From positions 1-64,000 of the forward strand of contig JAEWQV010000002.1 in assembly GCA_023399055.1 (NCBI GenBank): a stretch of DNA of 64,000 nt, read 5' to 3'. The number at the start of each line of letters is the position of its first letter. The first letter of the stretch is position 1. The notes beneath the pieces are model-generated. The model was not told the DNA's origin and made no database searches. It saw nothing but the letters and a program-made list of their open reading frames with translations. Of this stretch, positions 52,820-62,349 are shown one piece after another. This DNA comes from Bacillota bacterium. Its GTDB lineage: Bacteria; Bacillota; Clostridia; Lachnospirales; Lachnospiraceae. The position numbers and the translations under genes are program-made.

Positions 52820-54610
52820 GTGGCAAGAAATAAATATGATATAGACGAAACCTTACAATCTGAATTTAGTTTTAGTCATTTTAAGAGACTTGCAACCTAC
52901 ATAAGGCCTTATCGTAAGGATATGATTTTTACTATAATATTAAATACCATTTCAGCTGCACTAGGTATGGTAACCCCTATTTTTCTTATGATTATTATGG
53001 ACGATTATATTCCGGCGAAAAATATTAAGGGAATTATCTGGATTTGCATTCTCCTGTTAGTAATTTATTTGGTTATTTCATTCATTATTGCAGCCAAAAC
53101 CACCATTACTTCGAGACTTGGTCAAAACATTATACATACCATTCGAAGTGATATCTTCCGACATTTGCAGGAACTGCCATTTTCCTATTATGATGATAAG
53201 CCACATGGTAAAATACAGGTTCGTGTTGTAAATTACGTGAATGGCTTAAGTGATTTGTTATCCAATGGTATTGTTAATACCATTACAGACTTAATCAGCT
53301 TATTCTTTATTGTTGGCTTCATGCTATACATCAATGTAAGATTAACTTTAATCTGTCTGGTTGGTTTACCGCTGCTTATGGCAATGATCTTTATTATAAA
53401 GAAGAAACAGAGAGTGGCTTGGCAGCAGTCCAGCAATAAGTCTTCTAATTTAAATGCTTATATCGCAGAGAGTATCAATGGTATTCGAGTAACTCAGAGT
53501 TTTACAAGAGAAGAAGAGAATATTAAGATTTTTAATACCCTTAGCGGTGATTATAGAGTGGCCTGGATGAAGGCGGTAAAGCTTAATTTCTTATTATGGC
53601 CAGCAATTCAGAATATTTCAACCTGGACTAACGTAGCAGTATTCGTACTAGGTATTGCCTGGATTGATCAAGGGGTAAAGGGAATAACAGTAGGTGTTCT
53701 GGTTGCAATCACTGGTTACATCGGTAGATTTTGGGCACCGATTAACACCTTGGCAAGCTTCTACAACTCCCTGTTAACTGCAGTGTCCTATCTGGAACGT
53801 ATCTTCGAAACAATCGACGAGCCAGTACTTGTAAAAGATATAGAAGACGCGGTAGAAATGCCTGCAATTAAAGGTGAAGTTGAATTTAAAGACGTTACCT
53901 TTAGCTATGAAGATGATGTGAAAATATTAAATGGAATTAATTTTAAGGCAAAGGTGGGAGATACAATCGCCATCGTTGGTCCAACTGGTGCCGGAAAAAC
54001 TACAATAATTAACTTAATCAGCCGTTTTTACAATTTAGATTCTGGCACAATCAATATTGATGGGGTTGATATTAGTAAGGTAACCATTAAATCCCTTCGT
54101 AAACAAATGGGCGTTATGCTTCAGGATAGTTTTATCTTCTCCGGAACCATTATGGATAATATTCGTTACGGTAATATGGAAGCAACGGATGAACAGGTAA
54201 TGGAAGCAGCAAAAACAGTCTGCGCACATGATTTCATTATGAGTATGGAAAATGGATATGAGACACAAGTGAACGAAAGAGGCTCCAGATTATCTGTTGG
54301 ACAAAGACAGTTAATCAGTTTCGCAAGAGCGTTGCTGGCTGATCCTAAAATATTAATTCTAGATGAAGCGACCTCAAGTATTGATACAGAAACAGAAATA
54401 TTATTACAGGAAGGCTTAGGTAGATTGCTAGCCAACCGTACCTCCTTCATAATAGCACATAGACTATCTACCATTAAAAATGCAGACTGCATTCTATATG
54501 TGGATGGTGGGCTTATTCAGGAAATGGGTAACCATGAAGAGTTGGTGAAAATGGGCGGACGTTATCACGAATTATATTTGTCACAATACAAGTTCTTAGA
54601 GAAAGAATAA
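52820..54610 (+). CDS. Heterodimeric ABC exporter, subunit 2 (catalytic NBD)
   Basis: 596 residues, GTG start at 52820 with AAAGGAGG. Six transmembrane helices, then Walker A GPTGAGKTT, signature LSVGQRQL and Walker B ILILDEATSSID with the catalytic Glu. The signature has V instead of the second G of LSGGQ, and it would complete the degenerate site with subunit 1. The two subunits thus show complementary defects typical of a functional heterodimer. Confidence 0.93.
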   Translation: MARNKYDIDETLQSEFSFSHFKRLATYIRPYRKDMIFTIILNTISAALGMVTPIFLMIIMDDYIPAKNIKGIIWICILLLVIYLVISFIIAAKTTITSRLGQNIIHTIRSDIFRHLQELPFSYYDDKPHGKIQVRVVNYVNGLSDLLSNGIVNTITDLISLFFIVGFMLYINVRLTLICLVGLPLLMAMIFIIKKKQRVAWQQSSNKSSNLNAYIAESINGIRVTQSFTREEENIKIFNTLSGDYRVAWMKAVKLNFLLWPAIQNISTWTNVAVFVLGIAWIDQGVKGITVGVLVAITGYIGRFWAPINTLASFYNSLLTAVSYLERIFETIDEPVLVKDIEDAVEMPAIKGEVEFKDVTFSYEDDVKILNGINFKAKVGDTIAIVGPTGAGKTTIINLISRFYNLDSGTINIDGVDISKVTIKSLRKQMGVMLQDSFIFSGTIMDNIRYGNMEATDEQVMEAAKTVCAHDFIMSMENGYETQVNERGSRLSVGQRQLISFARALLADPKILILDEATSSIDTETEILLQEGLGRLLANRTSFIIAHRLSTIKNADCILYVDGGLIQEMGNHEELVKMGGRYHELYLSQYKFLEKE

Positions 54611-54615
54611 TGCGA

Positions 54616-54639
54616 AAGGGGTTGTGGCAACAACCCCTT
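54616..54639 (+). terminator. Hairpin after the ABC exporter genes
   Basis: AAGGGGTTGT and ACAACCCCTT form a perfect stem around GGCA. Only a short T-rich tail follows. Confidence 0.65.
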
Positions 54640-54750
54640 GATTTATAAAGAAATATTGGTAATTAGTGAGAAACTTGAACCCCACACAGCAGAATCAATT
54701 GTTTCATCAAGGTTAAATGTACAAGTGATATATACAGAAATGGAGTAAAT

Positions 54751-55818
54751 ATGTCATATGATTATAAAAAAATAGTTCCGTTTTTACTGGATTGGTATGA
54801 TTTAAATGCACGTATTTTGCCTTGGCGGGAGAATCCAAGACCGTATTACGTATGGATTTCAGAAATAATGCTACAGCAGACCAGAGTTGAGGCGGTAAAG
54901 GGATATTTTGAACGCTTTATCAATGAGGTACCGGATATTAAAGCACTTGCAGAGATTGACGAAGAACGGCTTCTTAAGTTATGGGAAGGTCTGGGTTATT
55001 ACAATAGAGCAAGAAATCTGCAGAAAGCTGCTAAGCAAATCTGTGAGGTATATGGTGGAGAACTTCCGGCGGATTATGAAAAGCTTCTTGGGTTACCTGG
55101 CATCGGTTCCTATACAGCAAGTGCCATTGCATCAATTGCTTTTGGCATTCCGGTTCCTGTAGTAGATGGCAATGTACTGAGAATTACCATGAGAATGGCT
55201 GGCAGCTTTGAGGATATTACCAAGGAAAGTGTTAAGAAGAAGCTGTGGCAAGAACTTCTGGCTGTAATACCAGAGGATCAGCCAAGTGCCTTTAACCAGT
55301 CAATGATGGAACTGGGGGCTACGGTATGTTTGCCGAATGGAAAGCCACTTTGTGAGAAGTGTCCGGTCATGCATCTGTGCCAAGCATTTCATGAAGACAG
55401 AATTGCACAGATACCAGTTAAACCAGCAAAGAAAGAACGAAAAATCGAAAATAGAACCATACTTTTAATAGAACATCAGGAGCGATATCTAATTCATAAG
55501 AGATTAAATAAAGGGCTACTGGCAGGTTTATGGGAGCTGCCCGGAATTAATAAAGAATTACCGGTGGAAGGTGTTATCCAAATCCTAAAAGAGCAGGGGA
55601 TAGAGGAAGCCGAGATTGTACCACTTGGAGCTGCAAAGCATATTTTCTCCCATGTGGAGTGGCTAATGCAGGGCTACTATATTATTGTATCAGAAGTGAA
55701 CTCTAATCTACTGGCGGATGGAGCATATGTATGGGCGGACCGAAACGAGATAACTAGGAAGTATAGCATTCCAAGTGCTTTTTCAGCCTATATACAGGGA
55801 CTTAAGGTGGAAGAATAA
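54751..55818 (+). CDS. mutY: A/G-specific adenine glycosylase
   Basis: 355 residues. HhH-GPD glycosylase domain: SEIMLQQTRVEAVKGYFERF (catalytic Glu), LLGLPGIGSYTASAIASIAF and the catalytic Asp in VVDGNVLRI. The iron-sulfur cluster motif is CLPNGKPLCEKCPVMHLC (C-x7-C-x2-C-x5-C). The C-terminal about 120 residues are the NUDIX-like 8-oxoG-recognising domain. It removes A mispaired with 8-oxoG. Monocistronic. Confidence 0.95.
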   Translation: MSYDYKKIVPFLLDWYDLNARILPWRENPRPYYVWISEIMLQQTRVEAVKGYFERFINEVPDIKALAEIDEERLLKLWEGLGYYNRARNLQKAAKQICEVYGGELPADYEKLLGLPGIGSYTASAIASIAFGIPVPVVDGNVLRITMRMAGSFEDITKESVKKKLWQELLAVIPEDQPSAFNQSMMELGATVCLPNGKPLCEKCPVMHLCQAFHEDRIAQIPVKPAKKERKIENRTILLIEHQERYLIHKRLNKGLLAGLWELPGINKELPVEGVIQILKEQGIEEAEIVPLGAAKHIFSHVEWLMQGYYIIVSEVNSNLLADGAYVWADRNEITRKYSIPSAFSAYIQGLKVEE

Positions 55819-55965
55819 TCCATAAAGAAAGTATTTGTTGTAAAATAGGACAAATGTGCTATGATAGTATATAGATTAAGTTTATGAATACTTCTTATTG
55901 CTTGTTCATCAAATTAATATATGACCATATATTAAGAAGTGTTGATATGAATTTGGAGTGAGGTA

Positions 55966-56526
55966 ATGATGAAAAAAAGCATTTATCTATTCACAATAAC
56001 AGCAGCAGTGCTATTATCTGGTTGTAGTAATAAGGATCAAATGACTAATTTTATACCAACACAAGCACCACAGGATGAGCTATCTTCAGAGATGGAAGAG
56101 GATACTGAAACGCCTGCCGCTGCGGAGTCTGCTCAAGAACCAGAAACTACTTATACCGGAGCAACCACCAAGATGTATGTTAAGCTTAATGAATACGGTG
56201 GATATGTAAACGTACGTGCAGCAGCTTCTAAGGATGGAGAAGTAATTGGATTCTTAGTTCATGCGGAGGAAATTGAAGTAATTGAAATAAAGAATGGATG
56301 GGCAAGCTTCTTAGCAAATGATAAGATTAATTATGTTAGCTCGGACTTTGTTGTTGCAGAACGTCCAGACTATTTGACACCACCACCTCCAACACCAACT
56401 ACCGCTGCTACACCAACACCTAAGCCAACACCAGAGAACAGTACACCAGAGGACGCTGCATCAGAAGGTACCGCACCAGAGGACACAGCACCAGTTATTG
56501 ATGATGAGGTTAAGCCAGATATCTAA
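55966..56526 (+). CDS. Lipoprotein with bacterial SH3 domain and Pro/Thr-rich tail
   Basis: 186 residues. Signal peptide ending LLSGCSN, so Cys is lipidated. An acidic linker, then an SH3b domain (YVNVRAAASKDGEVIGFLVH, then NGWASFLANDKINYVSSDF) and a tail rich in Pro, Thr and Glu (PTPTTAATPTPKPTPEN). SH3b domains bind peptidoglycan or peptides; the low-complexity tail may span the wall. The stop overlaps that of the convergent LysR gene. Confidence 0.85.
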   Translation: MMKKSIYLFTITAAVLLSGCSNKDQMTNFIPTQAPQDELSSEMEEDTETPAAAESAQEPETTYTGATTKMYVKLNEYGGYVNVRAAASKDGEVIGFLVHAEEIEVIEIKNGWASFLANDKINYVSSDFVVAERPDYLTPPPPTPTTAATPTPKPTPENSTPEDAASEGTAPEDTAPVIDDEVKPDI

Positions 56527-57413
56527 TTGAAATTATTTATATAATGAATAAATTTATGCAAGGAACTTGAGAGGTAGGCACTTTTAGAATAGCAAAAGCC
56601 GACCTCTCTTTTATTAACCGGAGTTTTGAGAGGGATTTGGACTAAAGCATTTTCGCTTAATTCTTGCTCTACAAAGGCTTTTATTACACAGGCAACACCA
56701 AGGCTTGTTTTTGCAAAATCAATTAACAAATCCATATTGCTAATTTCAAGTATTTGTTTTGGTACAATGGAATTCATCTTAAAGTAGTCCTCTATATATT
56801 TTCTGGATACATTTTCTTCATCCAAAAGCATGATATTAGCAGAGGAGAAGATGTCCATAGTATCATCCCTCTTCTTTAAGTTATTTAAGTAGTGACGAGT
56901 TGCTACAAAGATATCCTCCATTTCTCCAAGGGATATAAATTGAAAAGAATCTATATGACTGGGCTTTGCAACTAATCCAATCTCAAGAGTTGCATTTTCA
57001 AGCTGTTTTAAGGTATGAGAGGAACTTTGATTTGCAATGGTAATTTTAATATGAGGATTCTCTTGTACGAAGCCATTTAGGTAGGGTAATAACATATATT
57101 TGCATAGTGTAGTACTGGCACCAATGCGCAGATGTCCAATTCCAAGCTCATGAACACGCTTTAGACTTTCCTCACCTCTATGTAAGGTCTCAAAAGCCTT
57201 ACGAGTATGGTCAAATAGAAGTTTTCCCTCTTCGGTAAGTTTCACCCCTCTTGAGTTTCTTATAAATAACGTGGTTTTTAAATTGTCCTCCAGGTTTTGA
57301 ATTGCTTTACTTACAGCAGGCTGGCTTATATAGAGTTGTTTTGCTGCGCGGGAAATGTTACCAAGTTCAGCAACACTGTTAAAAACATGATACAGGGATA
57401 AATTCTCTTCCAT
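56523..57413 (-). CDS. LysR-family transcription regulator
   Basis: About 296 residues. N-terminal winged helix: FNSVAELGNISRAAKQLYIS, then QPAVSKAIQNLEDNLKTTLF. The effector domain is a periplasmic-binding-like fold (HLRIGASTTLCKYMLLPYLN). It is divergent from leuB, with about 315 bases between them. The family often controls the divergent operon, so regulation of leuBCD is plausible but not shown. Confidence 0.9.
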   Translation of the reverse strand: MEENLSLYHVFNSVAELGNISRAAKQLYISQPAVSKAIQNLEDNLKTTLFIRNSRGVKLTEEGKLLFDHTRKAFETLHRGEESLKRVHELGIGHLRIGASTTLCKYMLLPYLNGFVQENPHIKITIANQSSSHTLKQLENATLEIGLVAKPSHIDSFQFISLGEMEDIFVATRHYLNNLKKRDDTMDIFSSANIMLLDEENVSRKYIEDYFKMNSIVPKQILEISNMDLLIDFAKTSLGVACVIKAFVEQELSENALVQIPLKTPVNKREVGFCYSKSAYLSSSLHKFIHYINNFN

Positions 57414-57730
57414 AGACACCTCGTTTCATTTGTTTGTGCTAGCGCCATTTGGCATATACACATTAAAATATGGATTAGTAATTTCTCCAAAACTTAATTA
57501 AGAAAAGATAGCTGTAATTTGTTATAATATAAAGTTATAATAGTTATTATTAATATGTATTTTAATTATACCAAACACTATGATACAATGACAATAATTA
57601 TTTTAAGACTAATAAATATATATTGGTGGGATGATGCAAAATCGAGCTTATGAGTGAACTATTACATTAAGTGGGAAGCTGTGTCTTAATTGTACTAAAG
57701 TAAGAACAAGTGTAAATGGAGGCTTACAAT
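57414..57730. other. Divergent control region LysR/leuB
   Basis: AT-rich. A probable -10 (TATGATACAAT region, 57580s) faces leuB. A small stem TGTAA/TTACA at 57711-57728 places the leuB ribosome binding site GGAGG in its loop. I see no T-box and no classical leucine attenuator. Confidence 0.5.
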
Positions 57731-58813
57731 ATGAACTATAACATTGCGGTTATTCCTGGGGATGGGATTGGACCGGAAATTATTGCAGAGGCTATAAAAG
57801 TACTTGATCAAATTGGCAATAAATATAAGCATAGCTTTCAATATGAGGAAGTGCTTATGGGCGGTATATCCATTGATCGAACTGGGGAACCCCTTACCCA
57901 AGAGGCACTTGAAACCGCGAAAAGAAGCGATTCGGTTTTACTAGGAGCTGTGGGAGGTAATGTCGGGCAGTCGAATTGGTATTCTTTGCCCCCTCACTTA
58001 AGACCGGAAGCCGGGCTTCTGGCAATTCGAAAAGGACTTAATCTCTTTGCGAACATTAGACCTGCAATCTTGTTTGAAGAACTTAAGGGAGCATGCCCTT
58101 TAAGGGATGAGATAATCGGAGATGGGTTTGACTTTGTAGTTATGAGAGAGTTAACCGGAGGATTATATTTTGGCGAACGTCATACCTCTGTGGAGGCTGG
58201 TGTTAGAAAAGCAACAGATACGTTGGTGTATGATGAGAAAGAAATAAGAAGAATTGCTAAATGGGCCTTTGAGATAGCTAGAAAAAGAAATAAAAAGGTA
58301 TGCAGTGTTGATAAAGCGAACGTACTTGATTCCTCCAGACTATGGAGACAGGTGACTAAGGAGGTAGCGGCAGAATATCCAGATGTTGAGCTTTCCGATA
58401 TGCTGGTCGATAATTGTGCAATGCAATTGGTAAAGGACCCAAGACAATTTGATGTAATTCTAACAGAGAATATGTTTGGAGATATCTTATCGGATGAAGC
58501 AAGTATGATTACTGGATCAATAGGAATGTTAGCCTCAGCCAGCTTAGGTGAAACGAAGCTTGGATTATACGAGCCAAGTCATGGCTCTGCACCGGATATT
58601 GCTGGTCAGAACAAGGCGAATCCAATTGCAACCATACTTTCAACAGCAATGATGTTACGCTATTCCTTTGATTTAGAAGAAGAGGCAGTGGCAATAGAGC
58701 ACGCAGTAAAAGAAGTGTTAAAGAAGGGCTATCGGACGGTGGATATTATGTCCGAGGGAATGTCTTTGGTAGGAACCTCATTGATGGGAGATTTAATTGC
58801 AAAAGAGATTTAA
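57731..58813 (+). CDS. leuB: 3-isopropylmalate dehydrogenase
   Basis: GGAGG sets the start at ATG 57731; 360 residues. Start motif IAVIPGDGIGPEIIAEAIKV; the isocitrate/isopropylmalate signature is NMFGDILSDEASMITGSIGM and the substrate residues are in RPAILF and FVVMRELTGGLYFGER. It oxidises and decarboxylates 3-isopropylmalate with NAD in leucine synthesis. First gene of leuB-leuC-leuD; leuA is not in this operon. Confidence 0.95.
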   Translation: MNYNIAVIPGDGIGPEIIAEAIKVLDQIGNKYKHSFQYEEVLMGGISIDRTGEPLTQEALETAKRSDSVLLGAVGGNVGQSNWYSLPPHLRPEAGLLAIRKGLNLFANIRPAILFEELKGACPLRDEIIGDGFDFVVMRELTGGLYFGERHTSVEAGVRKATDTLVYDEKEIRRIAKWAFEIARKRNKKVCSVDKANVLDSSRLWRQVTKEVAAEYPDVELSDMLVDNCAMQLVKDPRQFDVILTENMFGDILSDEASMITGSIGMLASASLGETKLGLYEPSHGSAPDIAGQNKANPIATILSTAMMLRYSFDLEEEAVAIEHAVKEVLKKGYRTVDIMSEGMSLVGTSLMGDLIAKEI

Positions 58814-58850
58814 ATAACGGTAATAATAAAAGTTTTAGGAGGATATTCTT

Positions 58851-60116
58851 ATGGGAATGACAATGACACAGAAGATTTTGGCTGCTCACGCTGGTTTAGA
58901 TAAGGTTATAGCTGGGCAATTAATTGAAGCTGATCTTGATTTGGTCCTTGGAAATGATGTGACCGCACCGGTTGCAATACATGAGATGGAGAAGATGACA
59001 ATAAAGAAGGTATTTGATAAGGATAAGATTGCTCTTGTACCAGATCATTTTACCCCTAATAAAGATATTAAGTCTGCTGAGCACTGCAAATGTATGCGTG
59101 AGTTTGCTATGGATCATGATATTACGAACTATTTTGAAATTGGTGAAATGGGTATTGAGCATGCCTTGCTGCCAGAGAAAGGATTAGTAGTAGCGGGAGA
59201 TGTAGTTATCGGTGCTGATTCCCATACCTGTACCTATGGTGCCCTTGGAGCATTTTCCACGGGAGTTGGAAGTACGGACATGGCTGCTGGAATGGCTACA
59301 GGCAAAGCATGGTTTAAAGTTCCCTCTGCCCTTAAATTTGTTCTTACAGGTAAACCAGATAAATGGGTTAGTGGTAAAGATGTTATTCTACATATTATCG
59401 GTTTAATTGGTGTGGATGGAGCTTTATACAAATCAATGGAATTTGTAGGTGATGGTATTCGTAATTTGTCCATGGATGATCGCTTTGCAATGGCTAATAT
59501 GGCGATTGAAGCAGGGGCAAAAAACGGAATATTTCCTGTGGATGAGGCAGCCATAGATTATATGAAGGAGCATTCCACAAAGGAGTATAAGCTCTATTCA
59601 GCGGATGAGGATGCTGAGTATGAACAGACCTATGAAATTGATCTGTCCAGCTTAAAACCCACGGTTGCATTTCCACACCTGCCAGAGAATACAAGAACCC
59701 TTGAAACGGTGGGAGAAATTAAAATCGATCAGGTAGTAATAGGTTCCTGTACCAATGGACGAATCAGTGACTTAAGAACAGCAGCAGCAATCCTTGAAGG
59801 CAGAAAAGTGGCTAAAGGTATGCGCCTTATCGTTTTCCCGGCTACTCAAAAAATATACCTTCAGGCAATGGAAGAGGGACTACTTGCAACGTTTATTAAA
59901 GCTGGAGGAATTGTTAGTACCCCAACTTGTGGCCCTTGCCTGGGAGGACATATGGGAATCCTTGCAGCAGGAGAAAGAGCAGTTGCAACTACCAATCGTA
60001 ACTTTGTAGGACGAATGGGGCATGTTGAATCAGAAGTGTATCTTGCAAGTCCTGCAGTAGCAGCAGCGAGTGCGGTTACAGGGAAAATATCAGGTCCTGA
60101 AGAACTTGGCTTATAA
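58851..60116 (+). CDS. leuC: 3-isopropylmalate dehydratase, large subunit
   Basis: 421 residues, AGGAGG upstream. The iron-sulfur Cys residues are in VIGSCTNGRISDLR and PTCGPCLGGHMGIL. DSHTCTYGALGAFSTGVGST is the aconitase-family signature. Its length is that of the shorter archaeal/clostridial-type LeuC. It forms a complex with LeuD to isomerise isopropylmalate. It lies 37 bases after leuB. Confidence 0.95.
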   Translation: MGMTMTQKILAAHAGLDKVIAGQLIEADLDLVLGNDVTAPVAIHEMEKMTIKKVFDKDKIALVPDHFTPNKDIKSAEHCKCMREFAMDHDITNYFEIGEMGIEHALLPEKGLVVAGDVVIGADSHTCTYGALGAFSTGVGSTDMAAGMATGKAWFKVPSALKFVLTGKPDKWVSGKDVILHIIGLIGVDGALYKSMEFVGDGIRNLSMDDRFAMANMAIEAGAKNGIFPVDEAAIDYMKEHSTKEYKLYSADEDAEYEQTYEIDLSSLKPTVAFPHLPENTRTLETVGEIKIDQVVIGSCTNGRISDLRTAAAILEGRKVAKGMRLIVFPATQKIYLQAMEEGLLATFIKAGGIVSTPTCGPCLGGHMGILAAGERAVATTNRNFVGRMGHVESEVYLASPAVAAASAVTGKISGPEELGL

Positions 60117-60215
60117 GAGAAAACAATAGTTATTTATGAAACAGTCTGAGTTTTTTTATAAAGTGATGACTGAATAGTTACAATTTATTTTCGTCTGAAA
60201 GGTAAGGGTGCTAGT

Positions 60216-60701
60216 ATGAAAGCGTTTGGAACAGTGCATAAATATGGTGATAACGTAGATACGGATGTCATTATACCTGCGCGTTATCTTAACTCCTCCG
60301 ATCCGAAGGAGCTTGCAGAAAAATGTATGATAGACATTGATAAAGAGTTTGTAAATAGAGTTAAAAGCGGAGACATTATGGTTGCAAATAAAAATTTTGG
60401 TTGCGGCTCTTCAAGAGAGCATGCACCAATTGCCATCAAAGCTTCTGGTATAAGTTGTGTAATTGCAGAAACCTTTGCAAGGATTTTCTATCGAAATGCA
60501 ATTAATATTGGATTACCCATCATAGAATGCCCTGCTGCTGCAAAAGAGATTGAGGCAGGAGATCAAGTGGAGGTAGACTTTGACCTGGGAATTATCTATG
60601 ACAGGACTAAGGGTACTCAGTATCAAGGTCAGGCATTTCCAGAGTTTATGCAGAAAATAATTAAAGCAGAAGGACTTATTAATTATATCAATAAAAAATA
60701 A
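60216..60701 (+). CDS. leuD: 3-isopropylmalate dehydratase, small subunit
   Basis: 161 residues, the swivelling domain. GDNVDTDVIIPARYLNSSDP starts it and FGCGSSREHAPIAIKASG is the conserved substrate-binding segment. It follows leuC by 99 bases and ends before a terminator. The short clostridial/archaeal-type form fits its LeuC. Confidence 0.95.
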   Translation: MKAFGTVHKYGDNVDTDVIIPARYLNSSDPKELAEKCMIDIDKEFVNRVKSGDIMVANKNFGCGSSREHAPIAIKASGISCVIAETFARIFYRNAINIGLPIIECPAAAKEIEAGDQVEVDFDLGIIYDRTKGTQYQGQAFPEFMQKIIKAEGLINYINKK

Positions 60702-60737
60702 GAATGTTTACATCTGGGTACTGGTTAAATAGAGGGG

Positions 60738-60772
60738 AAACTGCCGTTTATAGTAATATAGACGGCAGTTTT
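60738..60772 (+). terminator. Terminator of the leu operon
   Basis: AAACTGCCGT and ACGGCAGTTT pair perfectly around 14 bases and are followed by T. Confidence 0.85.
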
Positions 60773-60929
60773 AGTATGTAAAGCTAAATTAGAACATTGC
60801 TTACTTTTAAGGATCAATCTTTATCAGAGTATGGTTTTATTTAGCTCAATAAAATTGTATTTTTTGTAACAATATCTTTCTATTTATCATAAAGTGAAAT
60901 AGAACTTTTTAATAGTGATGGTATTTAAT

Positions 60930-61907
60930 ATGAATAATACAATCAGATATACGATAAGACCCTATGACACAATATGGATGCTTGCGCAAGTTTTTAATAC
61001 CTCTGTGGATGATATTATGGAACTAAACCCGGATATTGATCCAAGAAATTTAAGGATTGGTCAAGTTGTTACACTAATCCCGGGAGACCATAATTACCCT
61101 ACTAATTCAAATCAACAGAACGCATCAGGTAACAATATGAATAATAATATGCGTAATAATATGGGCAATAATATGCGTAATAATATTAGCAATAATATGG
61201 GTAACAATATGGGCAGTAATATGGGTAATAATACGGGCAGTAATATGGGCAGTAATATGGGCAGTAATATGGGCAATAATATGGGCAATAATACAGGCAA
61301 TAATATGGGTAATAGTACGGGTAATAATATGAGTAATAATATGGACAATGATATGGATAATGATATGGATATTTACACAGAGGAATTTTACGACTTATCA
61401 AGCCTGTTTCGTATGCTCTGGGTACAACATGTTTATTGGACCCGTATGGCCGCAGTGGCACTTATTCATGACCTTCCCGAGACGGATTTTGTTCTTCGAA
61501 GATTACTCCGTAATTCCGTTGACTTCGCAAATGCCTTAAGACCTTATTATGGCGAGGAGGCAGCAGTAGAGTTTACAGATTTGATGAATGGTCATCTCAC
61601 AATCGCAGCGGAACTTATAAATGCATTGTTAGCAGATGATGATCAGGCTATTATGGATGCGGATCAAAGATGGCATGACAATGCAGAACAAATTGCAGAA
61701 TTTTTTGCAAGCATTAATCCTAACTGGAGCGTTGAGGATTGGAGCGCAATGATGGATGAACATTTGGAGCTCTTAAGTCAAAATATTACCAATATGATAG
61801 CTGGTAATTATGAGGAAAGCATTAATGATTTTGATACAATAGAGAGTCAGGCAATAGAGATGGCAGATATGATGGCGGAAGGAATTGAAGCACAGTTTCC
61901 GGATTAA
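60930..61907 (+). CDS. LysM protein with NNMG tetrapeptide repeats and a conserved helical domain
   Basis: 325 residues from ATG 60930 (a GTG/ATG 15-12 bases earlier is possible; no strong ribosome binding site is seen). Residues 1-50 are a LysM domain (YTIRPYDTIWMLAQVFNTSV, then NLRIGQVVTLIPG). Residues about 65-150 are about 20 units of NNMG with NNMR, SNMG, NNTG and NDMD variants. The C-terminal 175 residues form a helical domain (LWVQHVYWTRMAAVALIHDL, then DEHLELLSQNI) with conserved His residues, found in Firmicute proteins of unknown role. No signal peptide; it may be a spore or wall-associated protein. Confidence 0.8.
   Translation: MNNTIRYTIRPYDTIWMLAQVFNTSVDDIMELNPDIDPRNLRIGQVVTLIPGDHNYPTNSNQQNASGNNMNNNMRNNMGNNMRNNISNNMGNNMGSNMGNNTGSNMGSNMGSNMGNNMGNNTGNNMGNSTGNNMSNNMDNDMDNDMDIYTEEFYDLSSLFRMLWVQHVYWTRMAAVALIHDLPETDFVLRRLLRNSVDFANALRPYYGEEAAVEFTDLMNGHLTIAAELINALLADDDQAIMDADQRWHDNAEQIAEFFASINPNWSVEDWSAMMDEHLELLSQNITNMIAGNYEESINDFDTIESQAIEMADMMAEGIEAQFPD
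61129..61368. repeat. 12-bp tandem repeats coding NNMG
   Basis: About twenty imperfect copies of AATAATATGGGC/T. Copies differ at the first and third codons (AGT, ACG, CGT), so the array is not perfectly homogeneous. It creates long spurious frames on the other strand. Length variation by slippage is likely. Confidence 0.9.
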
Positions 61908-62021
61908 ATTTTAAAAATTTATATGAATTTTTCATTTGATATCTACAAATAATAATTGCGTAACTAATATAGGTTGATAAATGCAGTGTTCTGCATTTAT
62001 ACAAAAAATGTGGAGGTTGTT

Positions 62022-62192
62022 ATGTCAATTAAGAAAATGGATAAACCAAATGAAGGAATTAAGTGTGTAGTTAATACTTGCGAATATTATGTAAGCGGCG
62101 ATCATTGTTATGCAGAAAAAATTGAAGTAGCGCCAAGAAATGCAAGAGAGTCAGAGCAAACAGATTGTACTACTTTCGTATCAAAAGGCTAA
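62022..62192 (+). CDS. DUF1540-containing small cysteine protein
   Basis: 56 residues; GGAGG before ATG 62022. One DUF1540 unit: IKCVVNTCEYYVSGDHCYAE followed by KIEVAP, with the four cysteines of the domain in CxxxxC...C and a late C. DUF1540 proteins are small, probably metal- or disulfide-stabilised, and often sporulation-associated in Clostridia. Function unknown. Confidence 0.85.
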   Translation: MSIKKMDKPNEGIKCVVNTCEYYVSGDHCYAEKIEVAPRNARESEQTDCTTFVSKG

Positions 62193-62263
62193 TTCAGTCG
62201 TTAATAATTGAATAATATTGTTATTACCCTTTATTCTATTTAAATTAGAATAAGAGTAGAAAG

Positions 62264-62321
62264 AAAGCTGAAATTATAAAAATAAGTAGTTTAAACTTCT
62301 TATTCATATAACTTCAGCTTT
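62264..62321. terminator. Long hairpin between convergent genes
   Basis: AAAGCTGAAaTTATA pairs with TATAAcTTCAGCTTT, and inside it AATAAGtAGTTT pairs with AAACTtCTTATT. T tails on both sides suggest a bidirectional terminator. Confidence 0.75.
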
Positions 62322-62349
62322 ATTTATGTGCTTATATTCTTATAATTAC

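Noticed and set aside
57414..57730. Leucine T-box before leuB
   Set aside because: No T-box core (GGTGG) or terminator hairpin is present in this stretch.
61129..61368. CRISPR-like array
   Set aside because: The repeat is 12 bp, contiguous without spacers, in frame with a coding sequence.
61112..61461. Two minus-strand frames across the NNMG repeats
   Set aside because: They are shadows of the tandem repeat, giving artificial LLPILLPILL or YYCPYYCPYY patterns.
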